Shown here in pieces: positions 1-7,851 of a stretch of DNA of 64,000 nucleotides (position 1 is its first letter; each line of letters opens with the position of its first letter). Source of the DNA: Oscillospiraceae bacterium (lineage in GTDB: Bacteria > Bacillota > Clostridia > Oscillospirales > Ruminococcaceae); NCBI GenBank assembly GCA_015067145.1, contig SVNA01000005.1, positions 1 to 64,000 on the forward strand. Reading direction: 5' to 3'. Below the pieces are notes generated by a model. It saw only the letters and a program-made list of their open reading frames with translations. It ran no database searches and had not been told where the DNA came from. The translations under genes were made by a program, and so were the position numbers.

Positions 1-1
1 C

Positions 2-520
2 TGGCCACGGTTATCTCTTTTTGTGTCGATATTTCTTCGTTTTTCTCCTCAAATCGTGACCAGATTCAGCCGTGTAAACAAGGCACAGACCTCTATAGGC
101 AGAGGAGTCGGTCAGGGCAATATATTCACGAAAATCAGAAATGCCATCCGTGTATGTTCCATTGTTATTACCTGGTCATTGGAAAACTTTGTGGAAAGCG
201 GTATGAGTATGAAAAGCCGCGGCTATACACTTAAAGGCAGAACTGCATACTCGCTTTATCGTTTTGACAACCGTGACCGAAGCGTTGTTGTCACAATGTT
301 TGCCTGCCTTACCATAATTGCAATGGGCATTATGCTGGACCAGACAAAAATGCTGATAAATCCGCATATTGTTATGAACCCTATAACAGCTTTAAGCTAT
401 GTGTTCTATGTGGTTTATGCATTTTACTGTCTGCTGCCCATGACCTTGCAGATATATGCAACTGCAAAAAGTGATTTTGGCAAAAACAAAGCATTTGAAG
501 ATGCAATGTGTACTAATTAA
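2..520 (+). CDS. cbiQ: Cobalt ECF transporter T component CbiQ (5' truncated)
   Basis: This is the C-terminal part of the membrane T component of an energy-coupling-factor transporter. It couples the ATPases to the cobalt-binding subunit. The frame is already open at base 2, so the start lies upstream of the window. The visible part has the cytoplasmic coupling segment with the family signature GMSMKSRGY near its middle, followed by two hydrophobic segments (ITALSYVFYVVYAFYCLL is the last). It is followed after 11 bp by a Cys-rich gene and then by cobT, cobU and cobS. This supports cobalt rather than another ECF substrate, although the substrate itself is inferred from context. Confidence 0.8.
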   Translation, partial: WPRLSLFVSIFLRFSPQIVTRFSRVNKAQTSIGRGVGQGNIFTKIRNAIRVCSIVITWSLENFVESGMSMKSRGYTLKGRTAYSLYRFDNRDRSVVVTMFACLTIIAMGIMLDQTKMLINPHIVMNPITALSYVFYVVYAFYCLLPMTLQIYATAKSDFGKNKAFEDAMCTN

Positions 521-531
521 GGAGAATTGTT

Positions 532-798
532 ATGAAAGAAAACAGCTTCTGCTATTACAAAAACACATCCTGCGGATATTTCCCTTGCCATAAGGTGGAA
601 AATGACGAGAATTTCAACTGTATGTTCTGCTACTGTCCGCTGTATGCCCTTGGGGATAAATGCGGCGGCAACTTCAGATATATCGAAATGGGCATAAAGG
701 ATTGCTCACAGTGCCTTATCCCACACAGCGAAAACGGATATCAGTATATCAACTCCAAATTTTTTGAAATTGTTGAACTTGCAAAGAAGAAGGATTAA
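532..798 (+). CDS. Small cysteine-rich protein of cobalamin operons
   Basis: An 88-residue protein with nine cysteines and several histidines (NTSCGYFPCHK, MFCYCPLY, DCSQCLIPHS), a pattern that suggests a bound metal ion. It matches my memory of the Cys-rich small domain family often encoded in cobalt and cobamide operons. No reaction is established for that family. It lies between cbiQ and cobT with very short gaps, so it is almost certainly co-transcribed with them. A role in handling cobalt is an inference from position. Confidence 0.7.
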   Translation: MKENSFCYYKNTSCGYFPCHKVENDENFNCMFCYCPLYALGDKCGGNFRYIEMGIKDCSQCLIPHSENGYQYINSKFFEIVELAKKKD

Positions 799-802
799 TA
801 AA

Positions 803-1888
803 ATGACAATCGGCAGACTTATTGAAAAAATAAAACCACTTGACAGATATGCAATGGAAATGGCGGAAAGCTATCAGCAATCCCTTGCCAAACCACCCAA
901 AAGTCTTGGCAGACTGGAAGATTTATCAGTTCAGCTTGCCGGTATAACAGGCAAGGTGCACAACACGTTAGATAAAAAGCATATTCTTGTTTTTACAGCA
1001 GATAACGGCGTGGTGGAGGAAGGTGTTTCCTCTGCACCACAGTCGGTTACCCTGCAGCAGACCATAAACCTCACCCGTGCAAAGACCGGTGCATCGGTAC
1101 TGGCAAAGCATTTCGGCAACAGCATTACAGTGTGTGATGTGGGGGTAAATGCAGATATAACCGAGCTGGCAGTGCTAAACCGCAAAATTGCATACGGCAC
1201 AAACAATATCGCCAAAGGTCCAGCTATGACACGAGCTGAGGCGGAAAAGGCCGTACTTATCGGTGCACAGCTTGTGGCAGATACCGACAGTGATATTTAC
1301 GGCATAGGCGAAATGGGTATTGGCAACACAACCACATCTTCAGCGGTGCTGTCTGTGCTGCTTGGTGCAGATATTGATGCGGTTACAGGCCGTGGCGGCG
1401 GCATAACCGATGACAGTTTTGCAAAGAAAAAAGCGGTTATAAAGCAGGCCATAGAAATAAACAAGCCAGATAAAAATGATGTTATTGATGTGCTGTGCAA
1501 GGTGGGCGGTTTTGATATTGCCGCCATGTGCGGTGCATTTCTCACTTGTGCCGCAAACAGAAAACCCGTTGTGATAGACGGCTTTATCTCTGCGGTTGCG
1601 GCTTTGTGTGCATATAAACTGTGCCCGACGGCAAGAGATTATTTTATTTCAAGTCACGCTTCCTACGAAATCGGTTATAAACTTGCTATGGACGAAATGG
1701 GCCTGCAGCCGATGTTTCTGCTTGGTATGCGCCTTGGCGAGGGGAGCGGATGCCCCCTTGCATTTGAAATTGCAGATGCTGCCTGTGCAGTTATCAACAA
1801 TATGGCAACTTTTGAAAATGCAGGGATAAACGATGATTACCTTGCTGAAATCCGCAAAGGTGATAAATTCTCTGTGGAGGCAAAATAA
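803..1888 (+). CDS. cobT: Nicotinate-nucleotide-dimethylbenzimidazole phosphoribosyltransferase CobT
   Basis: CobT makes alpha-ribazole phosphate from nicotinate mononucleotide and the lower-ligand base, activating the base for cobamide assembly. Length (361 aa) is normal for the family. Conserved stretches are visible: KPPKSLGRLEDL near the start, FTADNGVVEEGVS, the glycine-rich GEMGIGNTTTSSA, TGRGGG and the C-terminal MRLGEGSGCPLAF. I chose the ATG at 803, not the in-frame ATG at 764, because 764 lies inside the previous gene, while 803 follows an AGAAGG ribosome site and starts at the conserved N-terminus. The stop codon overlaps the cobU start by one base. Confidence 0.93.
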   Translation: MTIGRLIEKIKPLDRYAMEMAESYQQSLAKPPKSLGRLEDLSVQLAGITGKVHNTLDKKHILVFTADNGVVEEGVSSAPQSVTLQQTINLTRAKTGASVLAKHFGNSITVCDVGVNADITELAVLNRKIAYGTNNIAKGPAMTRAEAEKAVLIGAQLVADTDSDIYGIGEMGIGNTTTSSAVLSVLLGADIDAVTGRGGGITDDSFAKKKAVIKQAIEINKPDKNDVIDVLCKVGGFDIAAMCGAFLTCAANRKPVVIDGFISAVAALCAYKLCPTARDYFISSHASYEIGYKLAMDEMGLQPMFLLGMRLGEGSGCPLAFEIADAACAVINNMATFENAGINDDYLAEIRKGDKFSVEAK

Positions 1889-2445
1889 TGATTGTTTTTA
1901 TCTGCGGCGGCTCAAAAAGCGGCAAAAGTCACCTTGCACAGGATATGGCAAAAGCACTCTGCAAAGATAATCCGCTTTATTACATAGCCACAATGATACC
2001 ATTCGACAGTGAGGATAAAGAGAAAATCCGCCTGCACCTTGAAGACCGCTATGGTATGGGTTTTGAAACTGTGGAGTGCGGCAGAAATATATTATCTGTT
2101 ACAGAAAAAGCAGATATAAGCGGTACATTTTTGCTGGACAGTGTAACGGCACTGCTTGCCAACGAGCTGTACGGCAACTTTGAAAATAAAGGTGCGGATA
2201 CCGATGCCGCAGACAGATGTATAAAAGATATAAGAGAACTTGCGGAAACTGTGGAAAACATTGTTATTGTCAGCGACTATATATTTTCTGATGCCGAAAG
2301 CTATGATGAAAGCACACAGCTTTTCCGCAAAGCTTTGGCAGCAATCGGCAACAGCATTGCCGCATATGCCGATATTGTTATGGAGATGAATTACGGCATA
2401 CCAACCATTCACAAAGGAAAACATATATATGAAACAGTTTTTTAA
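1888..2445 (+). CDS. cobU: Adenosylcobinamide kinase / guanylyltransferase CobU
   Basis: A bifunctional enzyme that phosphorylates adenosylcobinamide and then transfers GMP to give adenosylcobinamide-GDP. The P-loop GGSKSGKS is at residues 7-14, and the segment IRLHLEDR holds the histidine (about residue 50) that corresponds to the guanylylated His of the family. The protein is 185 aa, the usual size. Its ATG overlaps the cobT stop, and its last 17 bases overlap cobS, so the genes are translationally coupled. Confidence 0.9.
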   Translation: MIVFICGGSKSGKSHLAQDMAKALCKDNPLYYIATMIPFDSEDKEKIRLHLEDRYGMGFETVECGRNILSVTEKADISGTFLLDSVTALLANELYGNFENKGADTDAADRCIKDIRELAETVENIVIVSDYIFSDAESYDESTQLFRKALAAIGNSIAAYADIVMEMNYGIPTIHKGKHIYETVF

Positions 2446-3166
2446 CGCATTTATAATGTGCCAGTCAATGTTCTGTGCCATACCCTGCCCGTTGAAGATA
2501 TGGGATGAAAGTGCAAGGGATAAGCAGCTTTTATTCCTGCCGCTGATAGGCACAGAAATTGGTGTGCTGTGGTTTGCAATAGCAAAACTGTGTATGTTTT
2601 TAAATATCCCTAACTTTTTAACAGCATTTATTCTTGCGGGTTATCCTTTTGTAATTTCGGGATATATTCATTTGGACGGATTTATGGATGTTACCGATGC
2701 AGTAAAGTCCTGCCGAAATCTTGAAAAACGCCGTGAGATACTTAAGGACTCCCGCGTGGGTGCATTTGCGGTTATGGGCTGTGTTCTGCTTGTTACAGGC
2801 CAGTTTGCGGCATTTGCATCAATAGATTTTAACGGAATCATCGCACTTGTGTTTATACCGGTTGTCAGCCGACTGGGCTCTGCATTTGCACTTAATACAC
2901 TGAAAAAGATAAATCAGAGCCAATATGTCGGCTTTGCAAAGAACAAAAAACATATTGCAGTTCTGACATTTATGTTTGCTGTAACTGCTGCGTGCAGTTA
3001 TATATTTTGCAAAAACTATATATTTGCGGTTTTGGGCACTGTTTTGGGATATGTTTTTGCACTGTACAAAGGTTACAAAAATCTTGACGGCGTAAACGGC
3101 GACGTGGCAGGCTATGCCCTCACTGTATCAGAATTCTGCGGCATAATTGTTCTTGCTTTGCTTTAG
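2429..3166 (+). CDS. cobS: Adenosylcobinamide-GDP ribazoletransferase (cobalamin synthase) CobS
   Basis: An integral membrane enzyme that joins adenosylcobinamide-GDP and alpha-ribazole (phosphate) to complete the cobamide. The 245-aa protein has the N-terminal FxxxPCP-like stretch, the hallmark segment HLDGFMDVTDA (about residues 77-87), SRVGAFAV, and several hydrophobic helices. The start at 2429 lies inside the end of cobU, typical of tight coupling. A further P-loop gene follows after 9 bp. Confidence 0.92.
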   Translation: MKQFFNAFIMCQSMFCAIPCPLKIWDESARDKQLLFLPLIGTEIGVLWFAIAKLCMFLNIPNFLTAFILAGYPFVISGYIHLDGFMDVTDAVKSCRNLEKRREILKDSRVGAFAVMGCVLLVTGQFAAFASIDFNGIIALVFIPVVSRLGSAFALNTLKKINQSQYVGFAKNKKHIAVLTFMFAVTAACSYIFCKNYIFAVLGTVLGYVFALYKGYKNLDGVNGDVAGYALTVSEFCGIIVLALL

Positions 3167-3175
3167 GAGAAAACC

Positions 3176-3550
3176 ATGAAACTTATAATCGGCGGTGCAT
3201 ATCAGGGCAAAACCTGCTATGCAAAGGAAAAATATAATTTAACAGAAGATGATATACACATCTGTAATGGAACAGAAATCGATTTTTCAAAAAAATGTAT
3301 CGACAATCTTGAACAGTTCACTTGTTATTGTGTGAAGAATGATATTGAACCCGTGGAATATTTTAAGCAGCATAGAGAACAATGGCAAAACAGCATAATT
3401 ATCAGTCGGGATATCTTCTGCGGTGTTGTGCCTATGGGGGCAGATAATCGCAGATGGCGTCAGCAGACAGGCAGGCTGTGCCAGTATCTTTCCCAAGAAG
3501 CGGAAAGTGTTGTGCGTATATTTTGCGGATTGGAGCAGAAGCTGAAATGA
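3176..3550 (+). CDS. Short CobU-like P-loop protein
   Basis: A 124-aa protein with the CobU-type P-loop GGAYQGKT at residues 6-13. Near the C-terminus it has a segment resembling the CobU core (IISRDIFCGVVPMGADNRRW, then a QTGRLCQYL helix). It is about two thirds of CobU length and lacks the IRxHxxxR segment that carries the guanylylated histidine. It may therefore be a kinase without the nucleotidyltransferase activity, or a regulatory relative; the substrate is unknown. It lies between cobS and cobC, and its TGA overlaps the cobC ATG. Confidence 0.7.
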   Translation: MKLIIGGAYQGKTCYAKEKYNLTEDDIHICNGTEIDFSKKCIDNLEQFTCYCVKNDIEPVEYFKQHREQWQNSIIISRDIFCGVVPMGADNRRWRQQTGRLCQYLSQEAESVVRIFCGLEQKLK

Positions 3551-4098
3551 AAATTTATCTTATCCGTCATGGCAAAACCACAGCCAACGAAAAACACCTT
3601 TACTGCGGCAGTACGGATTTGCCTTTGTCAGAAATCGGTAAGGAAGAACTAAAGCATATTAAATATGATATAGATGTTAAAAACACTGTTTTTGTTACAA
3701 GCGGTATGCAACGTACTGAAGAAACGCTGAAAATACTGTTTGGAGATATTGAACACTCCACCGACAGCCGTTTTAAAGAAATAGACTTTGGCATTTTTGA
3801 GATGAAGAGTTATAATGAGTTAAAGGATAATGCTGGATATCAGCAGTGGATTAACGGGGATAACCATACCAATGTTGCACCAAAAGGCGAAAGCGGGGCA
3901 CAGATGGAACAGCGTGTACTTGCGGCATTCAAAGATGTGGTATTTACAGGCAAAGACACTGTTGTTATTACCCATGGCGGTGTTATTGCCGCTATAATGG
4001 CGAATATTTTTAAACAAGAAAACAAAAACAGATATCAGTGGCAGCCAAAGTGCGGACACGGATATCTGATTGAAAATGATAAATATTATATTCTGTAA
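3547..4098 (+). CDS. cobC: Alpha-ribazole phosphatase CobC (histidine phosphatase)
   Basis: Removes phosphate from alpha-ribazole phosphate or from cobamide 5'-phosphate in the last steps of cobamide assembly. It is a 183-aa histidine phosphatase with the RHG motif at the N-terminus (IYLIRHGKTTANE), the EIDFGIFE segment, and the second catalytic histidine in VVITHGGVI. The start at 3547 overlaps the stop of the previous gene (ATGA). An upstream in-frame ATG at 3454 is rejected because the family begins exactly at MKIYLIRHG. The cobamide assignment rests on the operon context. Confidence 0.87.
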   Translation: MKIYLIRHGKTTANEKHLYCGSTDLPLSEIGKEELKHIKYDIDVKNTVFVTSGMQRTEETLKILFGDIEHSTDSRFKEIDFGIFEMKSYNELKDNAGYQQWINGDNHTNVAPKGESGAQMEQRVLAAFKDVVFTGKDTVVITHGGVIAAIMANIFKQENKNRYQWQPKCGHGYLIENDKYYIL

Positions 4099-4101
4099 AC
4101 T

Positions 4102-5064
4102 ATGAAATTTTTAACCAACCTTATCGCAAACAAAGACTGCCTGCAGGATTACTGCGACAGAGAAAAACTGAATAATTTTCTAAAAGAAACAGACCTTGAC
4201 GGCTTTGAAGTTATCTGCACGGGAGACTATCCGCAGGAAATAGATGACAGCAAAGTTATTGGCCTGCACCTGCCGTTTTTTAATGCCTGGATGGATTTGT
4301 ACAAGGGAGATTTTGCTGCCCTTGATGAAGAATACGGCGGCAGAAAAGTGTGGCAGCAGTTTTACGGCGGAGACAGCTTTGATGCCGTATACAGACAGAT
4401 TGAAAATCAGCTGGATTTTGCACAGCAGCTTGGTGCCGAGTATGTGGTAATGCATGTTGTGGAAATCGGCACAACCGAGACACTTACAGGGCACTTTAAA
4501 TACTCTCACAAAGAGGTTATTGATGCTTTGTGCGATGTGGCAAACAGACTGTTCAAAGACAAAGACTACACTTTTGCACTTTTGTTTGAAAATCTGTGGT
4601 GGCAGGGCTTTGATTTTACAGACCCGCAGCTTACAAAATATATGCTTGATAAAATAGAATACCAAAACAAAGGTATAATGCTGGATATCGGCCATCTTAT
4701 GCACACAAATAAAGATTTGCAAAGCTGGGAAGAAGCAGCGGAATATATCCACAAAATGCTGGATAAACACAGTGACCTGCTTTGCTATGTAAAGGGTGTG
4801 CATCTCCACGGCACACTTGAAGGTGTTTTTGCAAAAGAGTTCTACAAAAATGGTGTGGATATAAAGGAAGACTTCTGGCAGCGCTTTGCCCAGGCTTACG
4901 ACTATGTGATGAAGGTTGATGCACACAGACCGTTTGCCCATGAAAGTATTAAAGGGATAATTGAAAAAATTAGTCCCGATTATGTGGTGTATGAGTTTAG
5001 TGATAAGACAATGACCAAAAGAAAAGAGTCTGTTGACTTGCAAAATAAATATATGGGGAGATAA
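4102..5064 (+). CDS. TIM-barrel AP-endonuclease-2-type protein, candidate CbiR cobamide-remodelling phosphodiesterase
   Basis: A 320-aa protein with the metal-ligand pattern of the xylose-isomerase/AP endonuclease 2 barrel. From N to C it has HLPFF, VVMHVVE, LLFENLWW, MLDIGHLMHT, GVHLHG, FAHES and VVYEFS. Members of this superfamily encoded beside cobamide genes include CbiR, which cleaves the nucleotide loop of cobamides so that another lower ligand can be attached. The position as the last gene after cobT-cobU-cobS-cobC, 3 bp behind cobC, fits that role. The CbiR name is an inference; a sugar phosphate isomerase is the fallback. Confidence 0.62.
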   Translation: MKFLTNLIANKDCLQDYCDREKLNNFLKETDLDGFEVICTGDYPQEIDDSKVIGLHLPFFNAWMDLYKGDFAALDEEYGGRKVWQQFYGGDSFDAVYRQIENQLDFAQQLGAEYVVMHVVEIGTTETLTGHFKYSHKEVIDALCDVANRLFKDKDYTFALLFENLWWQGFDFTDPQLTKYMLDKIEYQNKGIMLDIGHLMHTNKDLQSWEEAAEYIHKMLDKHSDLLCYVKGVHLHGTLEGVFAKEFYKNGVDIKEDFWQRFAQAYDYVMKVDAHRPFAHESIKGIIEKISPDYVVYEFSDKTMTKRKESVDLQNKYMGR

Positions 5065-5106
5065 TCTTGATATAAAACAATTTTATCTGAATTAATTTTT
5101 TACAGT

Positions 5107-5160
5107 GTTGTCTGTGCAAGCAACGCCGTTGTACGGCAAAAGCCTGTCAGGAGCACCTGA
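5107..5160 (+). repeat. Three consecutive small hairpins after the cobamide operon
   Basis: Three short hairpins stand side by side: GTTG/CAAC at 5107-5124, GCCGT-tgt-ACGGC at 5125-5137, and TCAGG-agca-CCTGA at 5147-5160. They lie between the stop codon of the last cob gene and its terminator, so they would be in the 3' untranslated region. They may stabilise or process the mRNA. Confidence 0.5.
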
Positions 5161-5173
5161 AACCCTATAAATG

Positions 5174-5220
5174 AAAAGGAATTATCCTACTGTTTAAGGT
5201 AAGATAACTCCTTTTTATTT
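5174..5220 (+). terminator. Rho-independent terminator of the cobamide operon
   Basis: Arms AAAAGGAATTATCCTAC and GTAAGATAACTCCTTTT pair with one bulge around a short loop and run into a T-rich tail. It ends the operon and may also serve the convergent minus-strand gene at 5260. Confidence 0.85.
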
Positions 5221-5259
5221 TATACATTCATTGCTTCCTGTTTTTATTTGACGATTACT

Positions 5260-5469
5260 TTACTCATCGTAATAGTCACCAAACTCATCAAACTCATCAA
5301 GTTCATCAAATTCGTCATATTCATCATATGTATTTGTGCGGACACTATCCCATCCGTGTTTATGTGCCGGCAGATAAACATGGGTATCAATGGCACTTTC
5401 CCAGAAATCCAGTTTGCCGTCGGAGTTCCAGTCAAATAAGTTGTCAAAAAATCCTTTATCCTTGCCCAT
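5260..5469 (-). CDS. Small acidic protein with an EF-hand-like loop
   Basis: A 69-aa protein. A DWNSDGKLDFWE segment (about residues 13-24) closely resembles an EF-hand/dockerin calcium loop with Asp, Asn, Asp and Glu in the ligand positions. The last 20 residues are a run of DEYDEF/DELDEF repeats. An AGGAGA ribosome site lies at the right distance before the ATG, which supports it as a real gene despite its size. There is no signal peptide, so it is probably cytoplasmic. The function is unknown; calcium binding is an inference from the motif. Confidence 0.7.
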   Translation of the reverse strand: MGKDKGFFDNLFDWNSDGKLDFWESAIDTHVYLPAHKHGWDSVRTNTYDEYDEFDELDEFDEFGDYYDE

Positions 5470-5601
5470 AAAAGTATCTCCTGAAAATATGTTTTATTTA
5501 ATTATACGATTGCAGGCAGGATTATACAAGGATAAGAAATATGATGTGCTTTTAAGGCGTATATCAGATGTCGGTTTATGGCTCATCGAAAGCTGAGGAT
5601 G

Positions 5602-5630
5602 TTTACAATGCCGATAGCGGGTATTATAAT
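5602..5630 (+). promoter_or_regulatory. Sigma-A promoter of the orphan RNA
   Basis: TTTACA (5602-5607) and TATAAT (5625-5630) are separated by exactly 17 bp. No plus-strand gene starts within the next 2 kb, so it drives the short structured transcript at 5637-5765. Confidence 0.7.
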
Positions 5631-5636
5631 AAAAGC

Positions 5637-5765
5637 TAAACAGGGGACAGCTCGTTTAAAACCTCCATATTTTTAAGTGTGTTAATTAAAATTCCCCTGA
5701 AGGCAGCAGAACCCATACTGTTGTCAGCAATAGCCGACCCCTGCAGCAATGCAGGGTTTTTTTAA
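5637..5765 (+). ncRNA. Candidate orphan structured RNA with alternative folds
   Basis: About 129 nt lie between a consensus promoter and a strong intrinsic terminator, with no credible ORF. Visible helices are CAGGGGA (5641-5647) with TCCCCTG (5692-5698), GGCAGCAG with CTGTTGTC (5703-5727, with G-U pairs), and the terminator CCCTGCA-gcaa-TGCAGGG-T7 (5740-5764). The 5' strand 5641-5652 can instead pair with 5733-5744 (10 of 12 positions), which would disrupt the terminator. The loop of the first helix carries AACCTCC, complementary to a Shine-Dalgarno sequence. I do not recognise a known RNA family. Confidence 0.55.
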
Positions 5766-5792
5766 GAGGAATATTCAATATAAAGGACAACA

Positions 5793-5826
5793 GAAAAACG
5801 GGTCGGTCATCGACCCGTTTTCTGTA
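5793..5826 (-). terminator. Terminator of the vWA gene
   Basis: A hairpin CGGGTCG-gtcat-CGACCCG flanked by A and T runs lies 17 bp beyond the stop of the minus-strand vWA gene. It is symmetrical enough to act in both directions. Confidence 0.8.
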
Positions 5827-5842
5827 TGATAAAGTGATTGGA

Positions 5843-6439
5843 TTAAAAATTTTTTGAATTTCTTCTCAGAATCCTAACTACATCATCAAGATAGCAGGCG
5901 TTATCAGCAAGTCCTTTTTCATTGCACACATAGCTTTTTGCATAACAGGCATCGATGCCCATTTTTTCTGCTTCCTGCTCAACATCTATATTTGCACCTG
6001 TGAAGACAAAATCCCATCCGATTTCTTTTTTGCTTCCGATAAGTTTTTTGATATCGGCATAGCTGTATTTTCGGCTTGCGTTTTCCATACCATCGGTGGT
6101 GATGGTAAAGATTGTCTTTGCAGGCACATCATCTTTGCGGGCGTATCTGTGTATATGGCTGATGTGCTCAATAGCATAACCAACAGCATCCAGCAAAGCT
6201 GTACAGCCGCTTGTCTGATAATCATTTTCGGTCAATGGTTTTATGCTCTTGATATCATCACGGTCATGTACTGTTTTGTGTTTGTCGTTGAAGATAATGG
6301 TTGTTACAAAGGCATCTCCATCTTCTTTTTTCTGGCTTTCAATAATAGAGTTGAAACCGCCGATAGTGTCCTTTTCCAATCCGTGCATGGAGCCGCTTGC
6401 GTCAAGAATCATAACTATTTCTGTCAAATTATTTTTCAT
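5843..6439 (-). CDS. von Willebrand factor A domain protein
   Basis: A 198-aa, single-domain vWA protein with a complete metal-ion-dependent adhesion site: DASGS at residues 13-17, the TSGCTALLDAVG threonine loop, and TTDGMEN. No signal peptide or membrane helix is visible, so it is likely cytoplasmic. The last 15 residues (NACYLDDVVRILRRN) closely match an internal segment of the neighbouring macro-domain protein, [21 protein letters not shown] ribosome site precedes the ATG. It lies downstream of the macro gene on the same strand, so the two probably work together. The molecular role is unknown. Confidence 0.82.
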   Translation of the reverse strand: MKNNLTEIVMILDASGSMHGLEKDTIGGFNSIIESQKKEDGDAFVTTIIFNDKHKTVHDRDDIKSIKPLTENDYQTSGCTALLDAVGYAIEHISHIHRYARKDDVPAKTIFTITTDGMENASRKYSYADIKKLIGSKKEIGWDFVFTGANIDVEQEAEKMGIDACYAKSYVCNEKGLADNACYLDDVVRILRRNSKNF

Positions 6440-6454
6440 ATATAAATCCTCCCC

Positions 6455-6493
6455 AATAAAAAATGACTGTGTGGTATTTACCTTACAGTCATT
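6455..6493 (-). terminator. Terminator or attenuator between macro and vWA genes
   Basis: A 9-bp inverted repeat AATGACTGT/ACAGTCATT, followed on the minus strand by a T run. It lies between the macro gene stop and the vWA ribosome site, so vWA expression would depend on read-through or on its own promoter. Confidence 0.65.
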
Positions 6494-6540
6494 ATTTTAT
6501 AGTATTCAGTTTTACATTTGGTCGCATGGAAAGCGACAAT

Positions 6541-7674
6541 TCAGCAGCCCAGCAGTGGCTGGTCAAACTCGAACAGAGCATCGTTGATATCAAATATATT
6601 GTAGTTACCCTTGCGGATAAAATATTCGATGATAATATCAAACTTGCTTGAATGTGACAGGGCAAAGCCTGCCTTTTCAAGCATTTCTTTGGTTTCGGCA
6701 AGGGAAAGTTCCAAGGCGATTGCAAAAGCAATGGCGGTAGGTTTGCTTGGCTTGTACAGTTTGTCGTTTTTGATTTTGCTGAACAGCTTGCGGTCGATAT
6801 TTGCTTTTTTGTAGCATTCACTGTCCTTCATACCCTTTTCGCTGATTTTGCGAAGAAGCATTTCGGAAAAGCTTTCGTCAAGTTTGAACAGATATTCGTT
6901 GAGAGGGATGGATGGCTTGCCAGTGTTTTTCCTTAATATATGCATAACATCATCAAGGTAACATTTGTCATCTTCAAGCGAAAGTGATTCGCAAGCATAT
7001 GTTTCAAGTGGAGCGGATTGTTTTGCCATATCCTCCTGAAAACGTTTTACACCTTCCATGCGTCCCAGAGGAATATCCCTGTAAACTAAACCTTCTTTAG
7101 CATTTGCTCCTCTGCGGCGGCGTTCGTATTCATTGTCGCTGTGTTCATCCACATAGTTGTCATCAATGTACTGACGGATATCAGCCACAAGCTTTTCGCT
7201 GATTCTGAAGCTGTCTTTATCAAAGATAACTATGTAAACCAGCATATCATTGCGTGCAAGAAAACCGGTGATGGCATCAATAGCCACGCGCAGTGCCTGG
7301 TCTTTAGGATAACCATATGCACCTGCGGAGATAAGAGGGAACGCCACAGTTTCACAGCCATACTCTTTTGCAAGGCTAAGGCTTTTGCGGTAACAGCTTG
7401 TCAGCAGTTCCTTTTTGTTGTAACCGCCGCCTTCCCATATAGGGCCAACGGTGTGGATAACATATTTTGCAGGCAGATTGTAACCTTTGGTTATCTTTGC
7501 ATCACCCGTTGCACAGCCACCGAGGGCTCTGCACTCTTCCAGTAACTGCGGGCCTGCAGCACGATGAATTGCGCCGTCAACACCTCCACCGCCAAGAAGG
7601 CTGTTGTTGGCAGCATTGACAATGGCATCAACGCTCATTTTTGTTATATCATTTCGCACAATTAAGAATGGCAT
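6541..7674 (-). CDS. Macro-domain protein with C-terminal HTH-like domain
   Basis: A 377-aa protein. Residues 1 to about 175 form a MacroD/YmdB-type macro domain ([36 protein letters not shown]), the fold that binds ADP-ribose and often removes O-acetyl or ADP-ribosyl groups. A linker holds [13 protein letters not shown], shared with the vWA neighbour. The last 120 residues ([43 protein letters not shown]) resemble a helix-turn-helix-like extension seen on other clostridial regulators. An AGGAGGT site precedes the ATG. It is plausibly an ADP-ribose-dependent regulator; this is inference. Confidence 0.83.
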   Translation of the reverse strand: MPFLIVRNDITKMSVDAIVNAANNSLLGGGGVDGAIHRAAGPQLLEECRALGGCATGDAKITKGYNLPAKYVIHTVGPIWEGGGYNKKELLTSCYRKSLSLAKEYGCETVAFPLISAGAYGYPKDQALRVAIDAITGFLARNDMLVYIVIFDKDSFRISEKLVADIRQYIDDNYVDEHSDNEYERRRRGANAKEGLVYRDIPLGRMEGVKRFQEDMAKQSAPLETYACESLSLEDDKCYLDDVMHILRKNTGKPSIPLNEYLFKLDESFSEMLLRKISEKGMKDSECYKKANIDRKLFSKIKNDKLYKPSKPTAIAFAIALELSLAETKEMLEKAGFALSHSSKFDIIIEYFIRKGNYNIFDINDALFEFDQPLLGC

Positions 7675-7851
7675 AAAGGTACCTCCTACTCTATAATTTA
7701 TATATTAATACAAATATAGTTAATTATCAAATTTGAAAAACAAGCTGTTGATAATTGGCACATATGTTATTGAACATAAAAGATTTATTGAATGACAGTG
7801 AATATGAATATATAATGAATATAAAAGATACTGTTGTAAATGGAGGTTAAT

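Noticed and set aside
5141..5165. Cobalamin-riboswitch B12-box-like sequence (TCAGGAGCACCTGA) after the cob operon
   Set aside because: It is a short perfect hairpin downstream of the operon. No other conserved parts of the cobalamin riboswitch are visible, and no B12-related gene follows.
5260..5340. Repeated TTCATCAAA-type trinucleotide pattern as a microsatellite
   Set aside because: It is the coding sequence of the acidic tail (Asp-Glu-Phe repeats) of the small minus-strand protein.
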